A stretch of DNA of 64,000 nt. Source: Eumeta japonica (taxonomy: Eukaryota; Arthropoda; Insecta; Lepidoptera; Psychidae). Of this stretch, positions 1 through 12,000 are shown piece after piece; position 1 is the first letter of the stretch; each line of letters starts with the position of its first letter. The translations under genes were made by a program, and so were the position numbers. Below the pieces are notes generated by a model. The model searched no databases and had not been told where the DNA came from. It saw only the letters and a program-made list of their open reading frames with translations. The DNA lies in the NCBI GenBank assembly GCA_005406025.1, contig BGZK01002061.1:18243-82242 (forward strand), given 5' to 3'.

Positions 1-78
1 CTTCATAAGGAGCATCAATTTTTAATTTATGATTTAAGATTAATTACAAAAAAAAAAGGGATTAAAGGTAAAACGAAC

Positions 79-3000
79 CTGACAACAGCAAAACCAACCG
101 GCTGTTTCTCACTGAGGAACATGAAGGAGCGCAACGAATAGGACTCGAGAGAGTTGCGAAACAACTCTATTAAGCTGGATCTGCTCGGCGTGTGTTCCAG
201 TAAAACACCAAGGTTGAGCAGATCATAGTTTTCAGCTTCGCGAACTTCCATATTTCTAAAAGTTAATGCATTCGTCAAACCTCATACCCAACAAAGTTAA
301 TATATTCGTCATTTTCCTAACTGTTGTGCTAGATGTAAAGCACACAAATACATTCGACACCAAGTCTAAAATGTCGTTAGTTACGACTCTGTGTATCGGA
401 AAAGAATATTTGACGAAATGACCGTATCCTTAGATTGCGTTGACTTAGAAACTCGAGCTTTTTACAACCCTGAGAAATGTTGACCTTATTATTTTATATT
501 AATTCCAATCTCTATCCAATTCTGAGAAAAAATGTCTTGATAAATGGACATATAAATAAACAGAGAAGCATACAAGAAAGTGAAAAGGTTTTTTCCTTTT
601 ATAGTACAGAACCCTTATAAGTTTTATTTATATGTTTATAGACTGAACGTGTATATTTGGTTAACCAGAGATCTGAGTGGCAAACCGACCTTTTAATGAA
701 GATGATTAATACATATTTTTCATGTGCCAATTTACTGCTTTACTAATAATGGATATTATATATCTATCATAGTATATAAAAAAAAAAACTAAGTAGAAAA
801 TAAATAATACGTTTATACAGATAACTACAGCTTTACGTGCCTTGTTCAGAATCAGCGAACAGCTAACTTTTTAAATTACATTTCAAAACCATGATGAATG
901 TTATAGATTTTGTGCCTTAATTGTTTTAAAAATAAATAATATGGATCTTTGAAAAGTAAATGGGCACTAAAAACACACCAAAATGACACTTTTGGTCGTG
1001 TTATAAGAACAAAGTTTTTACTTACCCTCGCACAGAATTAATGTGAGCAACGTACAATGCATCACTTTTGAATCTGCTTTTACAACAAGTTGGTGTGACA
1101 AACTGAAACGAAAACAGACGCAAAAATTTATAACATAAATGATTATATTTTTATATATAAAATTTTTGTTCTGTATATAAAGACATTTCATATGGTGGTA
1201 TTCATTGAATATATTTACCGTAAAATGTTCGAGAAGTGGAAAAGTTGGGTGATCCGTGGGCAAGGATACGATACAGTAGTCCCTTCCAGGGAACAGCTCA
1301 AAAGAGGCTTCCAGCATATCGAATCCGTGCCTGAAAGTAGCACTGCGGGCTTTAGTAAATATTCTAGATTTTTTCCGTATTTTATAGACGCAAAAGAACA
1401 TGTGAACCACCACAGATCATAGGTCCATTTCATATTCATAACCAAAAAGAGAGCATATTTGTCTACGCTGAAGAAGACTGAAGAAACCATAGACGATGGA
1501 CTTTATTATCTTTTCGCAAATATTCGTGATTTCCTTCTTTTTTTAGAACAAATATGCAAAAGGAACTATAACAAAAATATATCATTTAAAATATCCTCAC
1601 AAATTATATAACATAATATAGACACAACCCTAATAAATGCTCGGCCAGACAACAAGCGCGGACACGATTGGGTGGCCGGCCGCGCTGCGGTCCATACCTA
1701 CGCGTCAGTTGTTCTAAGGCTGTCAGTGCGACATTTCTACGAAGATATTTTAAGCTATTTTTTTCAGAAACGGCTACTTCAATGACTAGGTATGGTTTCT
1801 TTAGCAAAATGTTTTATAAGGAGAAGAGATTATTAATATTTGCCAAAAAATGCCTGAAAATTTATCCTATATATAAAAAATATTCATTGATACCCCTACC
1901 TTTTCGAATACAATAAACACATACATTTTGCCATGAAAATTTTTGAAAAATCTAGTTACTTTTATAGGTTGTATATTGAAATATAGTGTATTCTACACTT
2001 CTTAAAGGTTTACGTCGCGTGTAATTGCTAAAAATATCCTTAAGCAGTCGATTTAATAAAATAATTATGAATAAAAATAACTTCAGTAACTTAACGACGG
2101 AAATGTAATAGTTAACATGGAAAGCGCCCTATAAACGAATTCTAACAGAAATATTTTTTACAAATACGACACGGACACGGAAGCCTCAAAATCTAATTGT
2201 ACTTGTCCAGTTTTCCAAAAAAATTGATACCTCTATGTACCTTTCGTCGTAGTCTGGATGCATGGCAAACAATTCTATGAGGAACGCGTTCGGATGCCCG
2301 GCATACCGCACCACCTTCACTGCAATGAAGTACCAGACATTACACACTAGATCTGGACAACCTAACTTTGCTCGGCATCCGTCTAATTTTCTGTGAAAAA
2401 ATGATAACTGCCCACTGGAAAAGTTGCTAATGTTCATTTGTTAAATATTTAGGTACATAACATAACAAGAACAGTGTCATCTATAGCTTATGTGAAATAG
2501 TGCCATTTGTTATTGAGAACCAATAACGTAGCAACAAAATAATTTGCTCAAAATCCTACAAAAAGGCACTAAACAAAGCAACGTTTGGAAAATTTTATTT
2601 ACCTCGTTTTTCCAAAGATACACTTTTATATGGAGAAATATAAAATGTGTATATATATCCACATAAAAATGATAAATACTCATTCATACCACTACACAAA
2701 TACTTTATTATGAAAGTAAAAATTCATATCGAAATTATACATCGATAGCTCATCTAGCTATATGTACTATATGTATAATACGTGTATGTATGTACACCGC
2801 CGTGTTACTGTTCATATAAACAGTGCTTATAACTAATGTGCTCATAATCGTCGTCACATCGCAATTATACCAATAAGCGACGACTGACTCTATTCTTATA
2901 AAATAACAATGCAGGCAAAGAATACAATTCATACATCAACTAAAAGGGATATTGAAATAAAAATTCGGTCTGAAACTATTGATACATATAATCAATACTA

Positions 3001-6000
3001 ACGAGGTTTTGATACATCTTTGAGTCGAGCACTTTTCTCTATCTCTTCTTCCGTTTGATCCAATAAATTAGTGAATGACGGGGTTGGCCTAAAAAATAGG
3101 ACTTATTTATTATTGTTACTTTCATAAAAAGTAATGTTAATTCTAAAATGTTATTAATTATGGACGATTATTTTCGTAGTATTTATTTATTACGTAACAG
3201 AAATTGTCACTAATATGAATACATTAAAATTAGGGTTTCTTTTTTTCGATTCGCTTTACCGTTTGGCTGCGGTAGTCGAAGGAAAAACATTAAAAATCGC
3301 GTTTTTAATACTTCCTTCTCGAATATCAGCACGTAGTACATAAGAGCATAGAAGATCGTGTACGCGACACAGCTGACGCAGGACAATATTTTAATATCTG
3401 AAGTCTAATACGAGATCAAGGGATATTGTAAGAATTAAAGGACTTAATAAAACCCTTTTTCGATCTTTTTACGTTTGTTTACCTCTATCCTACGAAATGA
3501 TAACTCTAGAAAAAATCATCTCAACCAGAATATAATTTATTTAAACATTTATGTAAAGAAACAGTGTTCCTATAGACAAAGGTAGAACGTTACAGTATAG
3601 TCATTATCTTTCATCTTAAAATTATTGTTTTTTTAATAGATCAACAGCAGGTATTACTTAACTTTGACACAAAACTTACGGTCGCCTTCCATTAACGATA
3701 CAGATCTTTGCATGCACACTCACATGGCACTTTTGGCTGCAGAGAGCATAGGTGATTCATCGATGGGTAACATTTGTGATCCTGTTAAGAGAGCTTCATC
3801 GATGTTCACGATATCGAAGTCGACATCATCGTCGTCGTCGTCGAACAGCTGGTCGACCTGTATCGACCGCCACGACAGCGCCGGCGACGGGGGGACCGTC
3901 GTGCGGATCGCGGTGTCTTCGTCGTAATCGTCCACCAGGCTCACCTGGCGACATATATTGATTGATTGATTGAATGATTGATTAATGGATTGATCGACCG
4001 CAACTGGCTCATCTAAACGACGAAAAATAAAAAAAAATGTTTATTTTTCTTTTGTCTTTCCAATCTACATTTACTCTTGTTGATTCGACGCAAGTCATAA
4101 AGCCACGAAAGATCGAATTGAGGTTGTTTCACAAGTCGACCTTCTTTAGTTATTAAACTTCACCTGAAGATCTACTGAAGGAAATGTAGCTATGGTAATC
4201 CAGTTTCGGCCATCATGCGAACCATAATGATGCGTTCATTAGGCAGCAATCGATATCTAATACCGCCAGAGCCGACTGGCAAGCCGGAGGGAGAAATGGG
4301 ACGTCTATTTTGTCTTTGACCAGAAGTACCTATGCACACCGCGCTTTTAGACGATACGCTCCGGTAATAAAGTAGCAAACACTTCGACTCTATTCCCGAC
4401 TCGGACGTCCGGTCCGACTATTGGATCGGACGTGTACAATACAACGCCCGAAACTGCCGCTCTGACTTGCTTGTGAATGATCGAATGTGTAAGCTCAGCG
4501 CTTCCAGACCCTTCCTAATTCTCGCCTGCGTTTCTATTTCACATCATTGCCAACGCTATCCTGGCTAGCTTCACAGTGGCAGAGTTTCATGCGTTGTACT
4601 GTACTAAATGTTCAAATTGATATATAGCACGAAAGCCTTCCGATAACCAATTCAGACTATCGGATCCGCATATCGGATGGAAAAATCTAACGCTTGTTGC
4701 CAACATTATATCTTGTACATAACAGTAACATTACTGTATTTGTAACATTTTTTTTTCACCTTTCCACATCTTTGAATTGATTATTAAAACGTACCTTTGG
4801 ATGTTTTATCATTTCAGCTAAGAACAACTGACACGATGATTCGGTTCCAATTGTCGGTTGTGTCCTGGAATATATTAAAACTTGTAGTAATTATTTAGGC
4901 GAATCAAACGAATAGAAAACTTGCATGACAATACTAAATTTTTTGACAATCAAAAATTTCAACTAGTTATTGAATAAACATAAAATAAAAACAAGGCACA
5001 TCGAAATATATTCGAACACAAAAATAAAAAAGTAAAATCTATGTTCAATAAATGATTGTCATTTAAACTACTGTTTTAAACTGCTTCAAATTCTATAAGT
5101 TAATGACTCATAATGTTTCTTAAAATGGTCACTGATACTAATTTTAACAGATAATTTTGTATACACTCCACCTGTTATGTTCATGCATTTTTCTTTCCTT
5201 TCCGGAAAATAAAAGTCTTTGTTCTATCAACCGAAATTATTGAAATACACTCAAATTTCAACAACTAGGATATGCACTATTATAATTCCAATGTTCATGC
5301 ACAATTACTTGCAACCTTAACATCTCTGCATTTAAGGCGAACACTAGATAATAATCGAAAAGCATTGTACTAAAAACGTACAAATCCATTTTAATTTCAC
5401 GCTCGTTTTCCTCTTCTACAACGAGGTCTTCATTTTTGTCTACTCTTTTCAAGCCAGCGTAGGGCATCAGATCGAAGTCTTCTTGGAGAGCATCATAATT
5501 TATCGCCGTGTTGAGGCACATCACGCCGACGGCCAATTGCTTGTCCTGTAAAAAATGAACCTCGATAGCAAAGTATTATGTGTCGCTTATGCGATCGTCC
5601 ATAACGAGTACGAAAGATACTCTGAGCTTATTCACAGTGAAACGAAGGCGGTCATCTAGGAAGCTTGCATAAACGAAGTAATTGAGTGACAGTACAGCGG
5701 GCCTAAGACGACGCTTAGGTCTCTCTACAGAACTATTTCTTTTCGTTGCTTTGGCGCGATAGGGACAATCCTATAGGAAAACACTTTTCTAGAACGTCAT
5801 GCTGGGCCCGCTGGAGTTAGATGAGAAATTATGTAAGTCATAATGTAATTCATTATCGACCCGAGTTATGTGAACTATTAAAGATAGGTTATAGAACACA
5901 GCAGTGCCGTTACAGCATATGATGGCATAAGAGTGAAAGGGGAACAGCAACCTTATTATCTAAAAGAAATCAATTTCTGATTTGGCACGATTTTAAAATT

Positions 6001-9000
6001 ATTTCAGTCATTCCCAACTAGATATTTTGAAATGCTAGTTGTATTTCTATTAACAATGTTGCCTCTACAATAAAATCACTAAATTATCTAAATGAAATTT
6101 AATCGCATGTTTGAATTAAAAACCGTTAGGGATTGCTATTTTGCAAGTATTTCAAAATTACGCTGTCAAAGCGAAAACTAATCTATAGCGATTCTCAAGC
6201 GACTTACAGTTGATTTCCCGTCATTTGTATTTCGTATAAGGTGTTAAATTACCCCGTTTTCGAAAATCGAGTTTTCATCAGATCATAATGTTTTGAAGCC
6301 CTAGAAAGCTTCTCTGAATATTTTTACGATGGTGTCCGTATGTCTGTCTGGATGTATGTGTCTGTCTCTGTGTCTCTCTGTCTCTCTGTCTCTCTGTCTC
6401 CGTGTCTCTCTGTCTCTCTGTTTTCGTGTCTCTCTGTCTCCGTGTCTCTGTGTCTCTGTCCCTGTATCTCTATCTCTGTGCCTCTGTGGCTCTGTGTCTT
6501 TGTGTCTCTGTGTGTTTAAGCTTCTTATAACTTTTGAACGGCTTGACCGATAGAAACGAGACTTCTGGCATTCGAAAGAGTTCCACTTTGACTCTGTAAG
6601 TTTAAGCTGATTTGAATCAGTAGATTCCGAGAAATTTTAAAAAAATCGGAAAAATAAATTCAAAAACGATGTTTTTTGAGAATAACTTTTGGCTATTGCA
6701 CCAATCAATTCCATAACTTAATCAGTCATGACGTCGAATGCCGTTTTGGGAATCAAAATCGGTTGATTCGTTCATAAAAGGTAGTGAACGAAATAAATCC
6801 AAAAAATTAAAAAACCAGCTTTTTTTTTAATAACTAAGAAACTTTACGATTTTACGACTAATCGATTTTGCTCTTAGCATAGCATTTTTAGGCCTCAAAA
6901 AACTGCGTCGATTGCCGTCTTGCACATTGAAATCGAACAACGCGTTCCAAAGTTACAGCATTTAAACCTTTCAAAAAATAAAGTTTTTTCAACATAACTT
7001 GGAAATTTTGAGGCATCGATTTTTTATCGAGAACTTTCAAATGATCATACGGATCGATTTCGATAATTAATTTATTTAAAATTTCAAACGATTAAATCAA
7101 TCACTAATAAAAAAAAGACACAGTTAACTTGTTTAAGAAAAATTATTGTCAAATAATTTTCTTATTTCGTTAAATAAGTTTTTAAAATAACTTTGGCCTA
7201 AGAGAGCTAAAAAACGACGTTAAATGCCATAAAACAACCAATGTAAAAAAATTGAACAATTTATGTAAAAAAGTACTTTGTTTGATGTATACCAGACTTT
7301 TGAGCTTTAAGAGCTTAAAATAACATATACACCGTATGTTTTGAACTTGAAGAGCTCAAAGACGTCACAACAAACTAAACTACTATAGCTTTGCGGTTCA
7401 AATTAACGGTAAATTGCAAGGATGACCTTTAGGGTCAATCGTTTTTTCAGATTTCTTTATGTAAATATAGATTAAATCAAATCTTTGCACTTTTATCGAG
7501 GACTGATTACATTACAATAATATCGAAACAAATACGACTAAGCTACGTTTTTCTATTATGGAGTGCTAGTGTTACCTTCCGGCTCCATCATCAGACCCTG
7601 AAAATCACTCATGGTGAGAATACATCTCAAGATAATTTTAACAAGCTCAAACACGACTAAGATATATTATTCCGTCATGAAGTTCCTGTGCCTACCTTCT
7701 GGCTCCGTCATCAGATCAGTCCAATTATACCATACAATTGTACAGTCATAGGTCCTCGATAGTGTACAAAGTTTTAATTTATTCTAACGCTTTAAAGTCG
7801 CTCAAAATTTCATACAAGAATAACATTTCGACTCGCAAATCGATTACGGAATCGCAATCGATTTCTGCTTTTTACGTAATAAGGCCGCGGTTAAAGGAGA
7901 TGAAAATACTGAACACTGATTGCATGATTTTAAAAAGTAGTATCAAACATATTTTTATCTAACACTTTGTATTCTTAGTGTTTGAAATGATCTGTTACAA
8001 TATATTTTTGTAAGAACACATCTTTTCCATGTAGTGGAAAACATAGAAAAGGCCACACCACGAATACGGGCCACTAGCTACGCGCCAAGTAAATTGCATA
8101 TTCATTGCTCGCCCAACAGTTTAGGTTCATTAACAGCTAGCAAGATAACACACAATGAATTAGCAAAACGCTAGCACGCTGCAACTCGCGTGTGTCCGTG
8201 GTCGGGCCGTGGAGCTAACTTCAACTACGTTACCGATTGTACCCAACATTCAAACCATTTCTCTTTGCAAAATTTCAACTGTAATTTTGGACTTGTTACA
8301 ATGAGAATGTCCAGTGTAGTGACTATTACTGAATTAATACTACGCACGGTACAATCCAGAATTGAATCTATAAACACTAACTCAAGATCAAGACATGACG
8401 TGCACCTCTATGCTTCGAAAGGTACGTGCTAATCGGGCCTTGGAACAACCTAAAAACATCATAGAGTAAGATTGTTTATGATTCGTCTCATATGCTGCAC
8501 TGGATCCATGGGTTGTTGCTTTTTTTGCCCACGTGACTCTAGTATATGAGTGCCGTCTACCAGCGGAATTCATAGTAAATCTCTGTTTTATATGTGGCAT
8601 TTATCTATATTGAATCCTTACCTCACAAACTAAGAGAACGCGCTCACTTTCTGGATGTCTTGCGACTAATTCGCTCACGTAAAACTCTCCATACAGAGCC
8701 CGCAAACGGGTCGACTGCCTCTCAATTATGGGTATTATATCGTCATTATCCTCTTCGCTGCAAATTTTTCCCAGTGTAAAGAAAATCGTTTAAAATTTTA
8801 AAAATATACAAGTGAATTGTGTTATGTCTAGACATATATACATAGAGTGTCGTATTTGTGAAAAATATAAATCATAACATTATTCGTTATATATGCGGTA
8901 TCTTTATTTGTAACGACGTTTCACCGTACACTACAAAGCTACGCTCTTATCTGGTACGTATAAACAGTTCTAACACGGCTCGCCGCACACGCAGCCGCGG

Positions 9001-12000
9001 GCAGACGCCGGCGCGGCTTGCGGCGTACAGGGCGGGCGGGCGCGCGTCCGGGGCGCCGCGCTCCATGGCGTTCACCCTGCGGAACGACGCCTCAGCCGGC
9101 ATTTGACCGGGGATCAAACCTATGACACGCCGACACGAGTTTATTAGGTAGATAGTTAAACTTAAAATCCATAGACTATTGACAGCGACGTACGCACACC
9201 TTGAGTGACGAAAGTATGAACATCGTCCAAACACCAAGACATAGAAACTTGGAATATGGTCTTTTTTAAATAAAGTAGACAAATTTCTAGGTTTTTGTAT
9301 CTATGGCAAATGCCAAAGATACAAAAAAAGACTGCAAATTGAAAAACATCGACAACGATCTAAAGGAAGCCTACGTTACTGTCGCGAAGACATCCAACAA
9401 AATCATGTTCTGAATCGGTTAGACATTTGGATCGAACAGCATTATATCTCTATTAATATTTTTTAATGTTATTTATTTTTCGTTGAGACAATAATTATTA
9501 AAAAGTGCAAAAAGAATGTGGGAAATTCAAAGTAGTTGAAACGCAACGGCATTGGTCAGATGATCTGACCAATAGCGGTAGCCGCGTGTGACATCAAAGT
9601 CTATGTCAACAAAGCGCTATATCGGCTTTGCGAAATTTATCGTAACTCTAGGTACAAAAAAACTCTTTATCGGATGCATTACTTATTGTATTTTTACACA
9701 TAGGCACAATACAATGCTTATAAGTTGTTTTTTTGGCTTGTTCCATGATAATCGTAAAACAAAATCGACTGCACAATACATCAACGATTTGTTTGTAGGC
9801 TAGTTATTTGTTGTCATAGACTTTGACGTCACGACACAAGCGCGGCAAATGGCGAGCGTTTAAAATTCCTAAATCTCTTAAATATTTTCAAAAATTTTTT
9901 CTTGCTGTTTTTTAGTTGTTTCGAGCTGAATATTTTTTGACGTGACAACATCTTATAATTCGATGGAGCCGGCTGCACGCACGAAAAACATGACTCATGC
10001 GGCGTTACCTCGCTCTGAGGCGTTCCAAGGCTTGAAGTGCAAGCGAGAGCGCGGAACGAGCGACAAAGAGGCACAATCGGCCTCCGCGTTCGGCATCTGT
10101 CTCTCTCCTACTTGAGTGAGCGATGCGTCCGCGTGGATAGCTGCTATACAATAATACATTTACATGTTTTCATCAAGTATGAAGTGCAGTGAAAAATGAA
10201 TGTGGTGTCAATTGTTTATAGCAACGATAATTGCGGCGATAAAGGTAATGATTCTTTCGATATTAAATATATGTTCAATAAAATATAAATAAATAAATAT
10301 ATATATATATATAAATAAAATTAAAATTTTCTTTTGAAAAATGAAACCATTCCATCAGTATTTTCTTACGACGTTGTCACGTTCAACTATCGTCAGTAAA
10401 CCGACTTTACAGACAACCTATTTTATACAAAAATTAACTCCTGTAGCTATCGTATGAAAAAAAAGTACTTATTCCCTATTACTAGGCACATATTATGTAC
10501 GAATTGAACGCCTTATTAAATTAATTGATGAATACAATAATTGCTTAATAAAAAACGAGGACTAGCAAAATGATTAGCAAAAAGACTTGGTTCTGCAACA
10601 TATGCAGTCAATAGAATTCGGCGACTTACAAGCGAAAGCACCGCGAGACTAGTTTATTTCAGTTTTTTTCATAGTCTTATGACCTATGGAATTTTGTTAT
10701 GGGGTCACCCAGCCGATATTAACACAATTTTCGTACTGCAGAAGCAAGCTATTCGTGCTGTTTATGATCTGAGACCAATGACATCTCTCAAAGAAAAATT
10801 TAATGAGATTAATATCCTAACTTTAGCATCGCAATACATATACAAAAACCTGGTATATGTCAAGAGAAATATAGAATTGTTCCAAAAAAGGAGCGACATC
10901 CATGACATTAATACTAGACATAAGAACGATCTTGCTGATCATAAGATCCGTCTAAGTAAAGTTAGTAAATCATTTAAAGGGATGTATGGGCCCCTTTTAT
11001 AATAAGATCCCAGCTGAAATTCAAAATTTGCCATTTTGCTGAGTTTAGAAGTTTCGTCAAAAGAAAGTTATATGGCAAGGGCTATTATACCGTGTCGGAA
11101 TATCTTAGTGAAAAAAGCTCCTGGGATTGCACTGCTCGGCTATCAGGTTATTTTATATTATTTTTAAATGTCGACTAAATTATTAATTACGAAATCCTTT
11201 GTATTGATGAATAAAAAGAGCAAGCCTTGAGTTTCTTGCCCATTCTTCTCTAGGTGAATCAGCATTTGGAATGGGTGGTAATGTCGAAAAGAATTTATTA
11301 ATGACGTATTTCAAGTGTAATCTCATTATCTACGAAATAAAGACATTTTTGATATTGAAATAAAATAGAAACAATCACTGGAAGTCTATGCCGAACACAA
11401 TTGATAAAATTGAGCCGAGCTCTGAAGGAAAAACGCCCTCGATACTAATCCAGACACGACAAAATTATTCTTCGACATGATAATACTCGTCCGCATATAG
11501 CAGTTGCGGTGAAAAACAATTTGAAAACACTCGATTGGGAAGTACTACCCCACCCGCCGTATTCACTAGACACTGCGCCGTCCGACTATCATCTGGTCCG
11601 GTCGATGGCACATGGTCTGTCAGAGTAGAGTTTACATCATATGAAGATACCAAAATTTGGGTTGATTCGTGAATAGCCTCAAAAGGTAAAGAGTTCCTCA
11701 GACTTGGAATTCGAATGCTGCCTGAAAGATAAAAAAAAGAAGTTGCTAGTGATGGACAATACTTCGATTAAAATTAAATAAATATCATTTTATTGACAAA
11801 AAACTCAGGAAATTTATTCGTACTCCTAATATTTAAAATTGTTTATATTGAATTGTATTTTTTATACTATACTAAATACGAAACAGTATGTTTCTAAAAG
11901 TGATGTCTTTTCATTAGTATCTGAATTGTCTTGATAGTCAATAGATGAAAATTGCTTTTTTAATAATAAGAAATAAGCAGGTAATACATAAAGCTACTGC

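Noticed and set aside
6329..6553. 74-codon plus-strand frame rich in Ser/Leu/Cys/Val
   Set aside because: It is a translation of a GTCTCT simple repeat, with no domain and no splice context.
8190..8600. Overlapping 80- and 70-codon frames on opposite strands in a CFAP61 intron
   Set aside because: No splice-compatible exon and no recognised similarity. Possibly an old repeat, but nothing bounds it.
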